Shown here: in pieces, positions 1 to 8,932 of the stretch
Layout of the letters: each line of letters opens with the position of its first letter
Position numbering within the stretch: position 1 is the stretch's first letter
NCBI GenBank assembly: GCA_030426145.1
Contig: JAUHZF010000041.1
Location: forward strand, 1-37,970
DNA: 37,970 bases
Direction: 5' to 3'
Origin: Polyangia bacterium
GTDB lineage: Bacteria > Myxococcota_A > Polyangia > Polyangiales > Polyangiaceae
The notes under the pieces: model-generated
Databases searched by the model: none
Told to the model about the DNA's origin: nothing
What the model saw: only the letters and a program-made list of their open reading frames with translations
Position numbers and translations under genes: made by a program

Positions 1-1113
1 TCGATCAAGCCGCCGAGCCACGTGGCCCCCGACCTCATCGAGGCCTTCGGGCGCTCGCTCGAGCGCATGCGGACCGTCTGGTGTGCCGGCGCCGACGCCC
101 AGCCCTTCGTCATCCCCGGGAGCGGAAGCCTCGCGATGGACGTCGCCGCCAACAGCGTCGCGGAGCCCGGCGACCGCGTCCTCCTGGTCAACACCGGCTA
201 CTTCGGTGACCGCATGGCCATGATGCTTCGGCGCCGTGGTGCCGAGGTGGTCGAGGTCGGCGCCGCGCTTGGCCAGGCCCCCACGATCGAGCAGGTCGAG
301 GCCGCGCTGACGGCGGGTGACTTCAAGGCCCTCTTCGCCACCCACGTCGATACCTCCACCGGGGTTCGCGTCGATGCCGAGGCCCTCTGCCGCCTCGCCC
401 GTGCCCACGACTGCCTCTCGGTCTTCGACGGCGTGTGCGCCACCGCGGCGGAGCGTTTCGAGATGGAGGCCTGGGGCGCCGACCTCTACCTCACCGGCTC
501 GCAGAAAGCGGTGGGGCTCCCGGCCGGCCTCGCGCTGCTGATGCTCAGCCCACGAGCGATGGCGGCCCGCGCGGCGCTGAAGGTCGCTCCCCCCATGTCG
601 CTCGACGTGGAGGTCTGGCTCCCCATCATGCAAGCCTACGAAGCGCGGCGGCCCAGCTACTACGCCACGCCACCCACCAACCTCATCGCCGCGCTCGACG
701 TGAGCCTCGGCGAGATCCTGGCCGATCGTTTGGGCGACGCGTCGGGCATGGCGGCGCACTTCACGCGCCACCAGAAGGCGGCCGACGCCATGCGCGCGGC
801 CTGGCGCGCGATGAACCTCGGCATGGTTCCCGCGACGGGCCTCGAAGCCAACACTCTCTCGGCGGTCAAGCTGCCCGATGGCGTCGACCCGAGCCTGCCG
901 GCCAAGGTCAAAGCCCACGGTGTGATCATCGCTGGGGGACTGCACCCCAAGATCAAGTCGACCTACTTCCGCGTGGGTCACATGGGCGAGGTGGTGAACC
1001 ACCCCGACCTCCTGCTGCGAACGGTGAGCGCCGTGGCGGCTGGGCTCGTCGACGCGGGATATCCCGTCGACGCTTCGGCCGCGCGCTCGGCCGCCGAGCA
1101 GGAGCTGAGCTGA
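1..1113 (+). CDS. Class V (PLP) aminotransferase, alanine-glyoxylate/serine-pyruvate type; 5' end outside window
   Basis: This would be a pyridoxal-phosphate enzyme moving an amino group between alanine or serine and a 2-oxo acid such as glyoxylate, in the cytoplasm. The frame is open from base 1. A GTG at 22 could be read as a start, but the seven codons before it (SIKPPSH) continue the family's usual glycine/proline-rich N-terminal segment, so the true start lies to the left. Counting from that GTG, the PLP lysine is K162 in TGSQKAVGLPAG and the cofactor-binding Asp is in VFDGV (about 136). The C-terminal domain has the family's R-x-G-H-M-G segment (FRVGHMG). The stop overlaps the next ATG by one base (TGATG), so the rhodanese gene is probably translationally coupled. 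The exact substrate cannot be read from sequence. Confidence 0.88.
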   Translation, partial: SIKPPSHVAPDLIEAFGRSLERMRTVWCAGADAQPFVIPGSGSLAMDVAANSVAEPGDRVLLVNTGYFGDRMAMMLRRRGAEVVEVGAALGQAPTIEQVEAALTAGDFKALFATHVDTSTGVRVDAEALCRLARAHDCLSVFDGVCATAAERFEMEAWGADLYLTGSQKAVGLPAGLALLMLSPRAMAARAALKVAPPMSLDVEVWLPIMQAYEARRPSYYATPPTNLIAALDVSLGEILADRLGDASGMAAHFTRHQKAADAMRAAWRAMNLGMVPATGLEANTLSAVKLPDGVDPSLPAKVKAHGVIIAGGLHPKIKSTYFRVGHMGEVVNHPDLLLRTVSAVAAGLVDAGYPVDASAARSAAEQELS

Positions 1114-1532
1114 TGGACCACGTGACGGTTGGCCTCGCCATGGTCCTGCTCGGCCTCGGGGCCTACGTGGTCGCGTGCAAAGGCGGAGGCGAAGCCACGG
1201 CGAGCACGGCGAGCCCCAACGGATCGAGTCTCCCGGACCGCGACCCCGCCCTGGCCAAGCGACTTGTCGAGGAGGAGGGCGCCCTCTTGCTCGACGTGCG
1301 CACCAACATGGAGTGGAAGTCGGACCACCTCGACGGAGCCACGCTCATCCCGGTGCAAGAGCTGCCGAGTCGCCTCGACGAGGTCGAGAAGGCGACCGGG
1401 GGTAAGAAAGACCAACCCATCGTCCTCTACTGCCGCTCGGGCGCTCGAGCCTCCAAGGCCAAGCAGATCCTGCTGAAGGCCGGCTACACGAAGGTGACCA
1501 ACGTCGGCGGGATCAGCGACTACCCGCGCTGA
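1113..1532 (+). CDS. Membrane-anchored single-domain rhodanese (sulfurtransferase)
   Basis: A 139-residue protein with one rhodanese domain (about 45-139). It carries the DVRTNMEW segment and the active-site loop C107-R-S-G-A-R, where Cys accepts a sulfane sulfur from thiosulfate or a persulfide. Residues 6-21 are hydrophobic and end in VVAC, which could be a lipobox with Cys22 lipidated. The N-terminus has no basic residue, so a plain membrane anchor is the alternative. A low-complexity linker (24-40) follows, placing the domain outside the cytoplasmic membrane. The start ATG shares a base with the preceding aminotransferase stop. The C-terminal GGISDYPR replaces the more common GGxxxW ending. 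A link to sulfur or cysteine metabolism with the aminotransferase is inference only. Confidence 0.85.
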   Translation: MDHVTVGLAMVLLGLGAYVVACKGGGEATASTASPNGSSLPDRDPALAKRLVEEEGALLLDVRTNMEWKSDHLDGATLIPVQELPSRLDEVEKATGGKKDQPIVLYCRSGARASKAKQILLKAGYTKVTNVGGISDYPR

Positions 1533-1552
1533 CCCAGCGTCGTATTCTCGGG

Positions 1553-1709
1553 CTCGCTCTCGCTCTCGCTCTCGCTCTCGCTCTCGACCTCGCTCTCGCT
1601 CTCGCTCTCGACCTCGTTCTCGTTCTCGTCCTCGAACCTCGAACCTCGAACCTCGAACCTCGAACCTCGAACCTCGAACCTCGAACCTCGAACCTCGAAC
1701 CCCTCGAAC
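1553..1709. repeat. Composite tandem repeat: 13 hexamers CTCGNN, then 10 perfect heptamers CTCGAAC
   Basis: Bases 1553-1630 are thirteen consecutive CTCGNN hexamers (mostly CTCGCT, with CTCGAC, CTCGTT and CTCGTC). Bases 1631-1700 are ten perfect CTCGAAC copies, and one more copy sits at 1703-1709 after a two-base insertion. The block fills most of the 251-base gap between the rhodanese and the next lipoprotein. No spacers are present, so it is not a CRISPR array. Reading it as protein on the minus strand gives FEVRGSR or ER runs, which I regard as spurious. The same unit recurs in reverse orientation at 35945-36014. Confidence 0.95.
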
Positions 1710-1783
1710 TGCGAAGCCGGAACCGCGAGGACCCAACCCGCTAAACCCTTGTTCGATAGGCCTCCAGCTGGTCTTCTTCGGGC

Positions 1784-3664
1784 ATGGGAAGCTTTGACTT
1801 GGCACGGACGTCGATTCTCCTCGGCGCTGTCGGGGCCATCGGCCTGCTCATCGGCGCATGTTCGGGGAGCGGCGCAACGGAAGACGATGCCGGGACCGGG
1901 GGGAGCACCTCCTCCACGCCCAACGGGAGCGGTGGCAGCGACGCCGGCTCGGGCGGGGGACTCAGTGTGAGCGTCGGCGTCGGGGGCGGAACGGGCTCCA
2001 CCCGTGGCTGCTCGGCCGACCTGCAGAACGTGACCGACGAGAACGGCGTGGTCGTGCAGGCGTGCCCGCCCGACCAAGGGTGTTTCGAAGGCGCGTGCAT
2101 CGCGGCTTGCGACGCCGCCGCACAGGCCAAGGGATCGATCGGCTGCGAGTACTGGACGCCCACGCCCCCCTTCGTGCAGAACGAGTCCGCCTCATCGACG
2201 CTTCACGGCACCTGTTACGCGGTCTTCGTGGCCAATACCTGGGGCCGTCCCGCGCAGCTCTCCGTTCGCTACAACGGCCAGACCCACGACGTGACGAGCT
2301 TTGCGCGCATCCCGTCCGGCGTCGGTCCGGGTGCCCAGTACGCTCCCGTGCCATCTACCGGCCTGCCGCCCAATGAGGTGGCGGTGCTCTTCATGTCACA
2401 CGACCCCGCAGCCAATCATCCCCTCGGGGGCCCGATGACCTGCCCCGTGACGCCCGCCATCACGCTCGATACCGCCATTCACAACAGTGGTCGGGGGAGC
2501 GCCTTCGAGATCATCAGCGATACGCCGGTCACCGCCTACGACATCCTGCCCTACGGCGGGGCGCCGAGCTTCCTCCCGAGCGCTTCGTTGCTCTTCCCGC
2601 GCACCGCTTGGGGTGACAACTACGTCGGTTACAGCCCCCACGATAGCGGCAATGGTATCGGGCGTCTTTGGCTGACCATCGTCGGCTCCGCCGACAACAC
2701 CTCGGTCACCATTCTCCCCGCGCAGGCCCTTCCGGGAGGCGGGGGTGTGCCCCAAGCGCCCGCTAATACCGCGACGCAGCTCTCCATCAACGCGGGTGAG
2801 GTCGTGCAATGGCTCGACGGCGACCCCACCGGCGCCATTCTTCAGTCGGACAAGCCCATCGGCGTCTTCACCGGCTCGACGTATCTCCGCGTCGCGACCC
2901 AGGACTCGACCGGCGGGGGCCAGGACTCGGCGCACCAACAGCTGCCGCCCATCAATGCCCTCGGGAGCACCTACGTGGGCGGAGGCGTCGTGACGCGCAA
3001 GGCCAACATGCAGCCGGAGAGCGTGCTCTACCGCATCGTGGGCGCGGTGGACGGAACCCAGCTCACCTGGTCTCCCATGCCTGCCGGTGCCCCCACCACG
3101 CTCGCGGCTGGCGAAGCGGTGGAGTTCGAGACCACCGACCTGTTCGAGGTCTCGTCGCAGGACGCCGACCACCCCTTCGCACTGTCGCAGTACCTCGCGG
3201 GCACCTCCGGGTCGTTGGACCGCAGTGGTTGCAGCCCCAACCCGCCCTTTGCCGGCCTCACGTGCGGTTTGGGCGACGAGGAGTGGGTGGTGCAGCTGCC
3301 CCCAGAGCAGTTCCTCCAGCGCTACGTCTTCTTCACCGATCCCACCTACGGTTCCACCAACCTGGTGGTCACGCGGGTGCGTGGGGACGACGGGTTCAAG
3401 GACGTGACCATCGACTGCCTCGGTGTCATCTCGGGTTGGCAGGCGGTAGGGGCCAATGGCGAGTACGAGGTTGCCCACGTCGATCTCATTCGCGGGACCA
3501 ATGCCGTCACCTCGGCGTGCGCCACGAGCCGTCATGAGGCGACCAGCGAGGGGCGCTTCGGCGTCACGGTGTGGGGCACCGACTACTACGCCTCCTACGG
3601 TTACCCCGCGGGTGGCAACGTGGGCTCCATCAACACGGTGGTGGTGCCTCCGACCCCCAAGTAG
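1784..3664 (+). CDS. Secreted lipoprotein with IgGFc-binding-protein-like domain
   Basis: A 626-residue surface lipoprotein. The signal peptide ends in the lipobox LIGAC (Cys26) and is followed by a Gly/Ser/Asp linker to about residue 75. A short Cys-containing segment (CPPDQGCFEGACIAAC) comes next. From about residue 120 to the end is the domain often annotated in myxobacteria as IgGFc-binding N-terminal: GCEYWTPTPPF, CYAVFVANTWGRPAQLSVRYNG, and the IxSDTPVTAYDILPYGG segment typical of the family. The name comes from a mammalian mucin-like protein; binding of IgG is not implied. The ATG at 1784 is chosen because the signal peptide begins right after it; no strong ribosome site is visible. 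It converges with the kinase gene downstream. Role unknown, probably cell-surface or adhesion. Confidence 0.85.
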   Translation: MGSFDLARTSILLGAVGAIGLLIGACSGSGATEDDAGTGGSTSSTPNGSGGSDAGSGGGLSVSVGVGGGTGSTRGCSADLQNVTDENGVVVQACPPDQGCFEGACIAACDAAAQAKGSIGCEYWTPTPPFVQNESASSTLHGTCYAVFVANTWGRPAQLSVRYNGQTHDVTSFARIPSGVGPGAQYAPVPSTGLPPNEVAVLFMSHDPAANHPLGGPMTCPVTPAITLDTAIHNSGRGSAFEIISDTPVTAYDILPYGGAPSFLPSASLLFPRTAWGDNYVGYSPHDSGNGIGRLWLTIVGSADNTSVTILPAQALPGGGGVPQAPANTATQLSINAGEVVQWLDGDPTGAILQSDKPIGVFTGSTYLRVATQDSTGGGQDSAHQQLPPINALGSTYVGGGVVTRKANMQPESVLYRIVGAVDGTQLTWSPMPAGAPTTLAAGEAVEFETTDLFEVSSQDADHPFALSQYLAGTSGSLDRSGCSPNPPFAGLTCGLGDEEWVVQLPPEQFLQRYVFFTDPTYGSTNLVVTRVRGDDGFKDVTIDCLGVISGWQAVGANGEYEVAHVDLIRGTNAVTSACATSRHEATSEGRFGVTVWGTDYYASYGYPAGGNVGSINTVVVPPTPK

Positions 3665-3733
3665 CGGTCGACGCGCGGCACGAAGTCATTCGCCTCGGTT
3701 TCGAGCGTCGATGTCTGGGGACGCCCCTTGGAC

Positions 3734-6700
3734 CTACCGCTCGAGGAAGCCAGGCCGCAGGTCGTGGGCGAGCCTCAGCAGTCGCGCGTGTTCCGGTACG
3801 CGCTCCAGATAGGCGCGTGCGATCGCGGGGTCGTCCATCGTGGCAGCTTGGGCGTGGAGTCGCTCGGCGACGCGGACGGTGAGCTCCGAAGCCGCTTCGA
3901 CCTGGCCATCGACGAGCCAGGCCTCGGCGACGGCGGCTTCGATCAGGGTCCGGTGTGAATCGTTGGCTTGGCCTTCGAGCACGTCGCGGAAGCCACGCTC
4001 CGCGGCCGCGACCGCTTCTGGCACGCGGCGCTGCTCGACGAGCGTGCGACTGAGAATGGCCTCGGCGTAAGCGCGCACCGCGGGCCATGGGCCGCCGAGG
4101 GCCCGACTGCGCTCGGCGTACTGGCGGGCGGTTTCGACCTGGCCGATCATGAGGTTCATTCGTGCGAGGTATCCGAGGGACGAGGCCTCGAGGCGCTTGA
4201 AACCGCGGTTCTCGAAGAGGGCGAAGGCCCGTCGCTCGAGCTCGATGCCCTCGGTGACCTCGCCGCACAGTGCCATGACCATGCCGAGGTAGTGCTCAGC
4301 GAACCCCACCAGGAGCTCGAGCCCGAGACGGCGGCCGTGCTCTCGCGCCTGGCGGAGCGACCGCTCCGCGGATTCGTAGAGCCCGAGCCGCATCTCTTCG
4401 AAGCCGATCCCGATGAAGGCGTGGGCTGCCTGTCGCGCGTCGCCCGCAGCTTCGAACCACCGCAGCGCATCGGCGTCGTGGCGATAGGCGCCCAGCACGT
4501 CACCGGCGCTCAGCGCGGCCCAGGCGCGCGCTTGGCTCAAGAACGCGTCCGCGCGCGCGTGGGGCCCGACGGCGCCGCGCCGTACCTCCGCCCACCGCAA
4601 GTACTCCGCTCCGCGGGCGATGGCGCTCGTGGCGTAGTGCTGGCAGGCCACGTGAGCCAAGGCTTCGACCTCGGGCCCCGACGGCGGCTGCTCGGCGGAA
4701 AGATGCTGGCTCAACAGGGATGAGAGCCGCTCGACGGCGGGACCGCCCTGCTGTCGTGCACCGGCCACCAGCGCCTGACCGAAGGCTCGGAACCACTCCG
4801 GGGAGCGGGGTTCGGCCAGGGCGAGCGCGTGTCTCGCCTCCCGTTCGCGCGCCGCTTCGTCGCCCGTCCACTCGTGGGCCTCGGCGGCGATGGTGTGAAG
4901 GGCGGCGCGGGCCTGGTCGCTCGGCTCGAGGTTGAGCGCGTCGGCGACGTGAAAGAGGGCGCCTTCGAAGTCGTGCCCCGCGAGCGCGACCACCGCGGCC
5001 GACGTGAGCCAGGCCACGGCACGCCCCGCCTCGTCGCTGCGTCGCCAGTGGGCGGCGAGCGCGAGGGGGTCTCGAAGCCCCTGGGTCTCGAGCCAACCTG
5101 CGGCAAGACGATGGGCCATGGGTCGATCCTTGGCGGGCATGCTCGCGTAGGCGGCCTCGCGGAGCACGGCGTCCCCGAAGCGATAGGACGCATGACCCGT
5201 CGAGTCGGGACGAACCTCCAACATGCCCGCCTCCACCAGCACCGGAAGCTCCGCCTCGACCCGGCTCAGCATCCACGGCCCGAGCAGTGCGAGCAATCCA
5301 GAGACCGTGAAGCCTTCGCCATAAATGCTGCCGGCCCGCAGCACGCGTCGCGCCTCGGCCGAGAGCTCGTCGAGGCGCGCCTGGGCCAATGCGAGCAACG
5401 TGTCGGGGAGGGCCCGCTGGCCCCGTCGGGCCGCCCGCGTCAGCTCCACGAGGTATTGTGGATTGCCGTCGGCGCGCTGCAGGATCTCGGCCACGCGGGC
5501 AGCGCCGAGGTTCTCTCCGCCGGCAGCGCGCACGAGGTCGATGGCATCTCCCTCCGGTAGGTCGCGGAGGATGAGACTCTGTGGCCTCAGCCCTCCGATG
5601 TCGTCGAAGCGCGGTCGCCAACCCGGGCGGGCGAAGCCAACCAACATCAAGGGCGTCGCGGGCAATCGTCGTGCGACCCGGGTGAGAAGACGCAGCGACG
5701 CGAAGTCGGTCCATTGAAGGTCTTCGACCAGCATGACGACTGCGTCACTGGCGCTGGCACGCACCTCAATCCATGCCGCAAAGAAGCGCTCGATCGCATC
5801 GGCCACGACGCGCGGGTCTTCAGACGACTCGAGGGAGGCGGGCTCCGACGCGACCCCGCTTCGGCCGAGCAGACACTCCAGGCGCGCGACGTCAGCCTCG
5901 TCGAGACCGGCCGAAGGGAGGGTCGCCAGCACACCGTGAAGGGCACGGCGACGCGCGCTAAGGTCGCTCTGCTCGGGGAGACGGAGACCACTCCGAAGGA
6001 GCTGGGCCGCCAGGTCGTAGGCGGCGCCTCCGATGGGATCGGTCCGGGCGACCATGATGTCGAGGTCGCCACCATGAGCCTCGAGCCTTTCGCGCCAGGC
6101 GCGCTCGAGGCGGGACTTCCCGACGCCGGCCTCACCTTCGACCACCACCCAGCGCGGCCCTGGCGGCGCCATGGTGCGCGTGAGGGCATCGTCGAGCCAC
6201 GTGAGCTCGGCCCGACGTCCGACGAGTCGGAGATCGCGCGCGCGCAGGCGCGCCCCGACCTCGAACCCTTCGAGGGCGACCTCGCCGTCGACACGACGAC
6301 ACATGAAGCGCTCGTCGAGCAACCGCACCGTGCCTGCATCGAGCCAGATGCGCGCGCCTTCCCGATTGGCCAGCACGGTCGCATCCGCGATGGCGGTGCT
6401 GAGCGTCCACTCCGCTTCGTGCCCCATCACGTGGCGGTGGGTGGCCACCGCCACGCGCAGGTCGTCGCGACCTTCGACCACCGCGAGGGCGCAACGGGCG
6501 ACGCGCGATGCGGTCTGTGACGGCTCGCAAGCGAGGATGAGAACCCCTTCACCGAGCGACTCGACGCGGCAGCCGTGGCCGATGGCGATCTCCCCCAGGC
6601 GATCGATGGGCGGCGCCTCGATGCGTGCGGTGTCGGGTCGCACCGCAGAGGGTGGTGCGAGCTTGTGCACGTAGGCCACCGTCGTCAGCCGCTCCTCCGT

Positions 6701-7573
6701 TCTCAGTCGTTCGTCACCGTCGCGTGTGCGCCGAATGACCGAGGGCCGGTCGCTGTCGTCCTCGAGCGCTTCGCGTACGAGGTCGATCCACTCCAGCGCA
6801 TGACGCGCCGTTCGGGGCCGCTCCTCGGGTAGCTTCGAGAGCAGCGCCACCACCAATGCATCGACTTCAGGGGGGACCTCTTCACGTAGGCTGGAGGGTG
6901 CTGGAGGCTCTCCGTTGACCACCTCGGTAAAGAGCTCGACGAGGGTGCTCCCAATGAAGGGAGGGCGGCCGGTGAGGCATTCGAAGAGCACACAGCCGAG
7001 CGCGTAGATGTCGCTTTCGGGCGTGCTCGCCTCCAGGCCCGCGACGCGTTCGGGGGCCATGTAGTCCGGCGAGCCGCCCCCGTCGGGTGGACCTGGCTCC
7101 CCGGTTCGGCGCGCGCTGCCGAAGTCGATGAGCTTCACGTGGGAGAGCTGCCGGTCGACGAGGAAGACGTTCTCGGGCTTGAGGTCGCCGTGCACGACGT
7201 CGCGTTCGTGGAGAGCCGCGAGCGCGCGCGCCACGCGCTCGGCCAGGGCGAGTGACTGCTCCAGGGTGACGCCGCGTCGGGCCAGTCGGTCGGCGAGGTC
7301 CTCCCCGTCCAGCCACTCGAGCACCAGGTAGGGCGAGTCCTCCCAGTGCCCGTGGTGAACGTAGCCCACGATCTGGGGGTGGCTGATCTTCCGCAGCAGC
7401 TCGGCTTCTCGGGTCAGCTGCTGCGCTTCGGTGTGCTGGGCCCCGTAGGTGGCTTTGACGGCGACGGGGCTGTGGGTGCTCCGGTCGTGGGCCCGAAAGA
7501 TCGCGCCCATCCCCCCCGAGCGGGCGAGACGCTCGATCACGAATCGGTCTGCGACGTGGTCGCCGGGCTTCAT
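3734..7573 (-). CDS. Ser/Thr protein kinase - degenerate cyclase-like - AAA ATPase - TPR regulator
   Basis: A 1279-residue cytoplasmic signalling protein. The kinase domain spans about 10-270: Gly loop SGGMG (19-23), Lys40, Glu57, catalytic HGDLKPEN (128-135; Gly replaces the usual Arg of HRD, a non-RD kinase), DFG at 150-152 and MAPE at 172-175. Residues about 295-450 resemble a class III nucleotide cyclase homology domain (GEGVLILA, then LRVAVATHRHVMG, IADATVLANR and GARIWLDAGTVRLL) but lack its metal-binding Asp motif. An AAA/STAND-type ATPase follows (Walker A GEAGVGKS at 480-487; Walker B-like VVMLVEDLQW). The C-terminal 500 or so residues are helical TPR-like repeats. Such proteins couple phosphorylation to ATP-driven assembly. 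The gene converges with the lipoprotein at 3664 and diverges from the one at 7660, so its targets are not evident. Confidence 0.92.
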   Translation of the reverse strand: MKPGDHVADRFVIERLARSGGMGAIFRAHDRSTHSPVAVKATYGAQHTEAQQLTREAELLRKISHPQIVGYVHHGHWEDSPYLVLEWLDGEDLADRLARRGVTLEQSLALAERVARALAALHERDVVHGDLKPENVFLVDRQLSHVKLIDFGSARRTGEPGPPDGGGSPDYMAPERVAGLEASTPESDIYALGCVLFECLTGRPPFIGSTLVELFTEVVNGEPPAPSSLREEVPPEVDALVVALLSKLPEERPRTARHALEWIDLVREALEDDSDRPSVIRRTRDGDERLRTEERLTTVAYVHKLAPPSAVRPDTARIEAPPIDRLGEIAIGHGCRVESLGEGVLILACEPSQTASRVARCALAVVEGRDDLRVAVATHRHVMGHEAEWTLSTAIADATVLANREGARIWLDAGTVRLLDERFMCRRVDGEVALEGFEVGARLRARDLRLVGRRAELTWLDDALTRTMAPPGPRWVVVEGEAGVGKSRLERAWRERLEAHGGDLDIMVARTDPIGGAAYDLAAQLLRSGLRLPEQSDLSARRRALHGVLATLPSAGLDEADVARLECLLGRSGVASEPASLESSEDPRVVADAIERFFAAWIEVRASASDAVVMLVEDLQWTDFASLRLLTRVARRLPATPLMLVGFARPGWRPRFDDIGGLRPQSLILRDLPEGDAIDLVRAAGGENLGAARVAEILQRADGNPQYLVELTRAARRGQRALPDTLLALAQARLDELSAEARRVLRAGSIYGEGFTVSGLLALLGPWMLSRVEAELPVLVEAGMLEVRPDSTGHASYRFGDAVLREAAYASMPAKDRPMAHRLAAGWLETQGLRDPLALAAHWRRSDEAGRAVAWLTSAAVVALAGHDFEGALFHVADALNLEPSDQARAALHTIAAEAHEWTGDEAAREREARHALALAEPRSPEWFRAFGQALVAGARQQGGPAVERLSSLLSQHLSAEQPPSGPEVEALAHVACQHYATSAIARGAEYLRWAEVRRGAVGPHARADAFLSQARAWAALSAGDVLGAYRHDADALRWFEAAGDARQAAHAFIGIGFEEMRLGLYESAERSLRQAREHGRRLGLELLVGFAEHYLGMVMALCGEVTEGIELERRAFALFENRGFKRLEASSLGYLARMNLMIGQVETARQYAERSRALGGPWPAVRAYAEAILSRTLVEQRRVPEAVAAAERGFRDVLEGQANDSHRTLIEAAVAEAWLVDGQVEAASELTVRVAERLHAQAATMDDPAIARAYLERVPEHARLLRLAHDLRPGFLER

Positions 7574-7659
7574 GGGCGCGCTCCGAGCCTACATCCCACG
7601 CCGCTGCGGGGCGACCGGGACCGTTGCACGTGGCGCCCGCGCGATGAACAATCGTACCC

Positions 7660-8919
7660 ATGCGGCTTGGTTCGAATCGCCGGCTTCTGCCGCTGATGGC
7701 TTCGATGTCTGTGCTCGGGCTCGCACAAGGGGGCTGCGGGTCCGGCGAAGACGGCGGCGGGACCGGGGGCGAGGTGCCGTGGAGCACGAGTGCTTTCGGG
7801 GCGAGCACCGCCAGTGGCACCGGCGGCGCCGCCGGCGTGGGCGGTGCCGCGAGCAGCGGCACCGGCGGCACCACCACTAGCACTACTTCTACGTCGGGGA
7901 GCGGTGGTGGCGGAGCCAGCGGCCCCGCGACAGCGCTCGTGCTCGGTGCGGGCCCCAGCGGCGCCATCGGCGCTCGCTTCGATGGGACCGATTGGACGAC
8001 GACCACGTTTGGGGAGACGAGCGACCGGCGTCCTGCGGTGGCCTTCCTCGGGGTCGACAGCGGCCTCTTCGTGCTGCGTGGGGCAGGTGCGCCCAACCCC
8101 CTCCGGTTCACCACTTGGAGCGCGGGAGCGGGCTTCGAGACCTGGGCCGACCTCGGCGCGGGGGTGAACACGCGCGACCGCCCGGTGCTGGCCGGGGGCT
8201 CACTTGCCTATCAGGGCAGCGACTTCAAGCACTTCCATGGCCTCTACGTCACCAGCTGGATGCCCAGCGGTGAGCCGATCGGACCCACGGTCCCGCTCCA
8301 GAGCTTCGGACCGGCCGCTGGCGACGGTGCGCGTCTCGGCGCCGACTTCGTCTTCGCCTTTCCCGGCAACGACGGAGGCGTCTATGTGCAGACCCGAAGC
8401 GGCGGGGTGTGGGCGGCGGCCGACCCCATCCCTTCCGCGCAGACCGACGTCACTCCGGCCCTGGTGGCGCTCACTTCCGGACCGGAGCTGCTTGCGGTCT
8501 GGGTCAACGATGACCCGGGCCAGTTCGACGATCAGAAGATCTACTTTGCCACCCGCAACGGCGGCACTTGGTCCACCCCGGCCAAGATCGACGACGGCGT
8601 CTTTGCCGTCGACGCCCCGGCGCTCGCTCCGCTCGCGGGGGGAGAGGCCGTGCTCGCTTTCCGCGGAACCGACGATAAGCCCTACGCGCTTCGATTCGAT
8701 GGAGCGAGCTGGGGCGCGGTCGGCCCCGTGGGTAGTCCCAACCCGACCATAACGTCGCCGCCGGCCTTGGCGCCGGGGGCTCCGGGCGCCGAGGCCGAGC
8801 TGGTCTACGTCAGTGGGGGCGCGGCGGTTCATGTGCGCCTATCCTCGGGAACCTGGTCGGGTCCAATCACGATCGGCGGCGCGGGCCTCACCCACGCCGC
8901 CATCGCCTCAGCGCCTTGA
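7660..8919 (+). CDS. Putative lipoprotein with beta-propeller-like repeats
   Basis: A 419-residue exported protein. Residues 1-25 form a signal peptide with basic residues (RLGSNRR) and a hydrophobic core ending in AQGGC; Cys26 is the likely lipidation site, although Gln at -3 is not ideal for a lipobox. A linker of Gly, Ala, Thr and Ser runs to about residue 88. The remainder shows four to five imperfect repeats of about 50-60 residues with a shared pattern (RxxGTWSTPAKIDDG, RFDGASWGAVGPVG, RLSSGTWSGPITIGG). This resembles BNR/sialidase-like or fucose-lectin-like beta-propeller blades. No catalytic residues could be assigned. It is divergent from the kinase regulator (86-base gap), where a shared promoter region is likely. 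It ends 13 bases from the convergent chemosensory operon. Confidence 0.75.
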   Translation: MRLGSNRRLLPLMASMSVLGLAQGGCGSGEDGGGTGGEVPWSTSAFGASTASGTGGAAGVGGAASSGTGGTTTSTTSTSGSGGGGASGPATALVLGAGPSGAIGARFDGTDWTTTTFGETSDRRPAVAFLGVDSGLFVLRGAGAPNPLRFTTWSAGAGFETWADLGAGVNTRDRPVLAGGSLAYQGSDFKHFHGLYVTSWMPSGEPIGPTVPLQSFGPAAGDGARLGADFVFAFPGNDGGVYVQTRSGGVWAAADPIPSAQTDVTPALVALTSGPELLAVWVNDDPGQFDDQKIYFATRNGGTWSTPAKIDDGVFAVDAPALAPLAGGEAVLAFRGTDDKPYALRFDGASWGAVGPVGSPNPTITSPPALAPGAPGAEAELVYVSGGAAVHVRLSSGTWSGPITIGGAGLTHAAIASAP

Positions 8920-8932
8920 TGCGCAGCAGGTT

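Noticed and set aside
1553..1709. Possible CRISPR array
   Set aside because: Units are 6-7 bases with no spacers and no cas genes nearby.
978..2077. Minus-strand frames running through the 1553-1709 repeat, giving FEVRGSR repeats
   Set aside because: The peptide pattern is only the translation of a heptamer DNA repeat; it overlaps coding on the plus strand.
1784..3664. Immunoglobulin-binding function from the family name
   Set aside because: The name is inherited from a mammalian protein; nothing in the sequence shows IgG binding.
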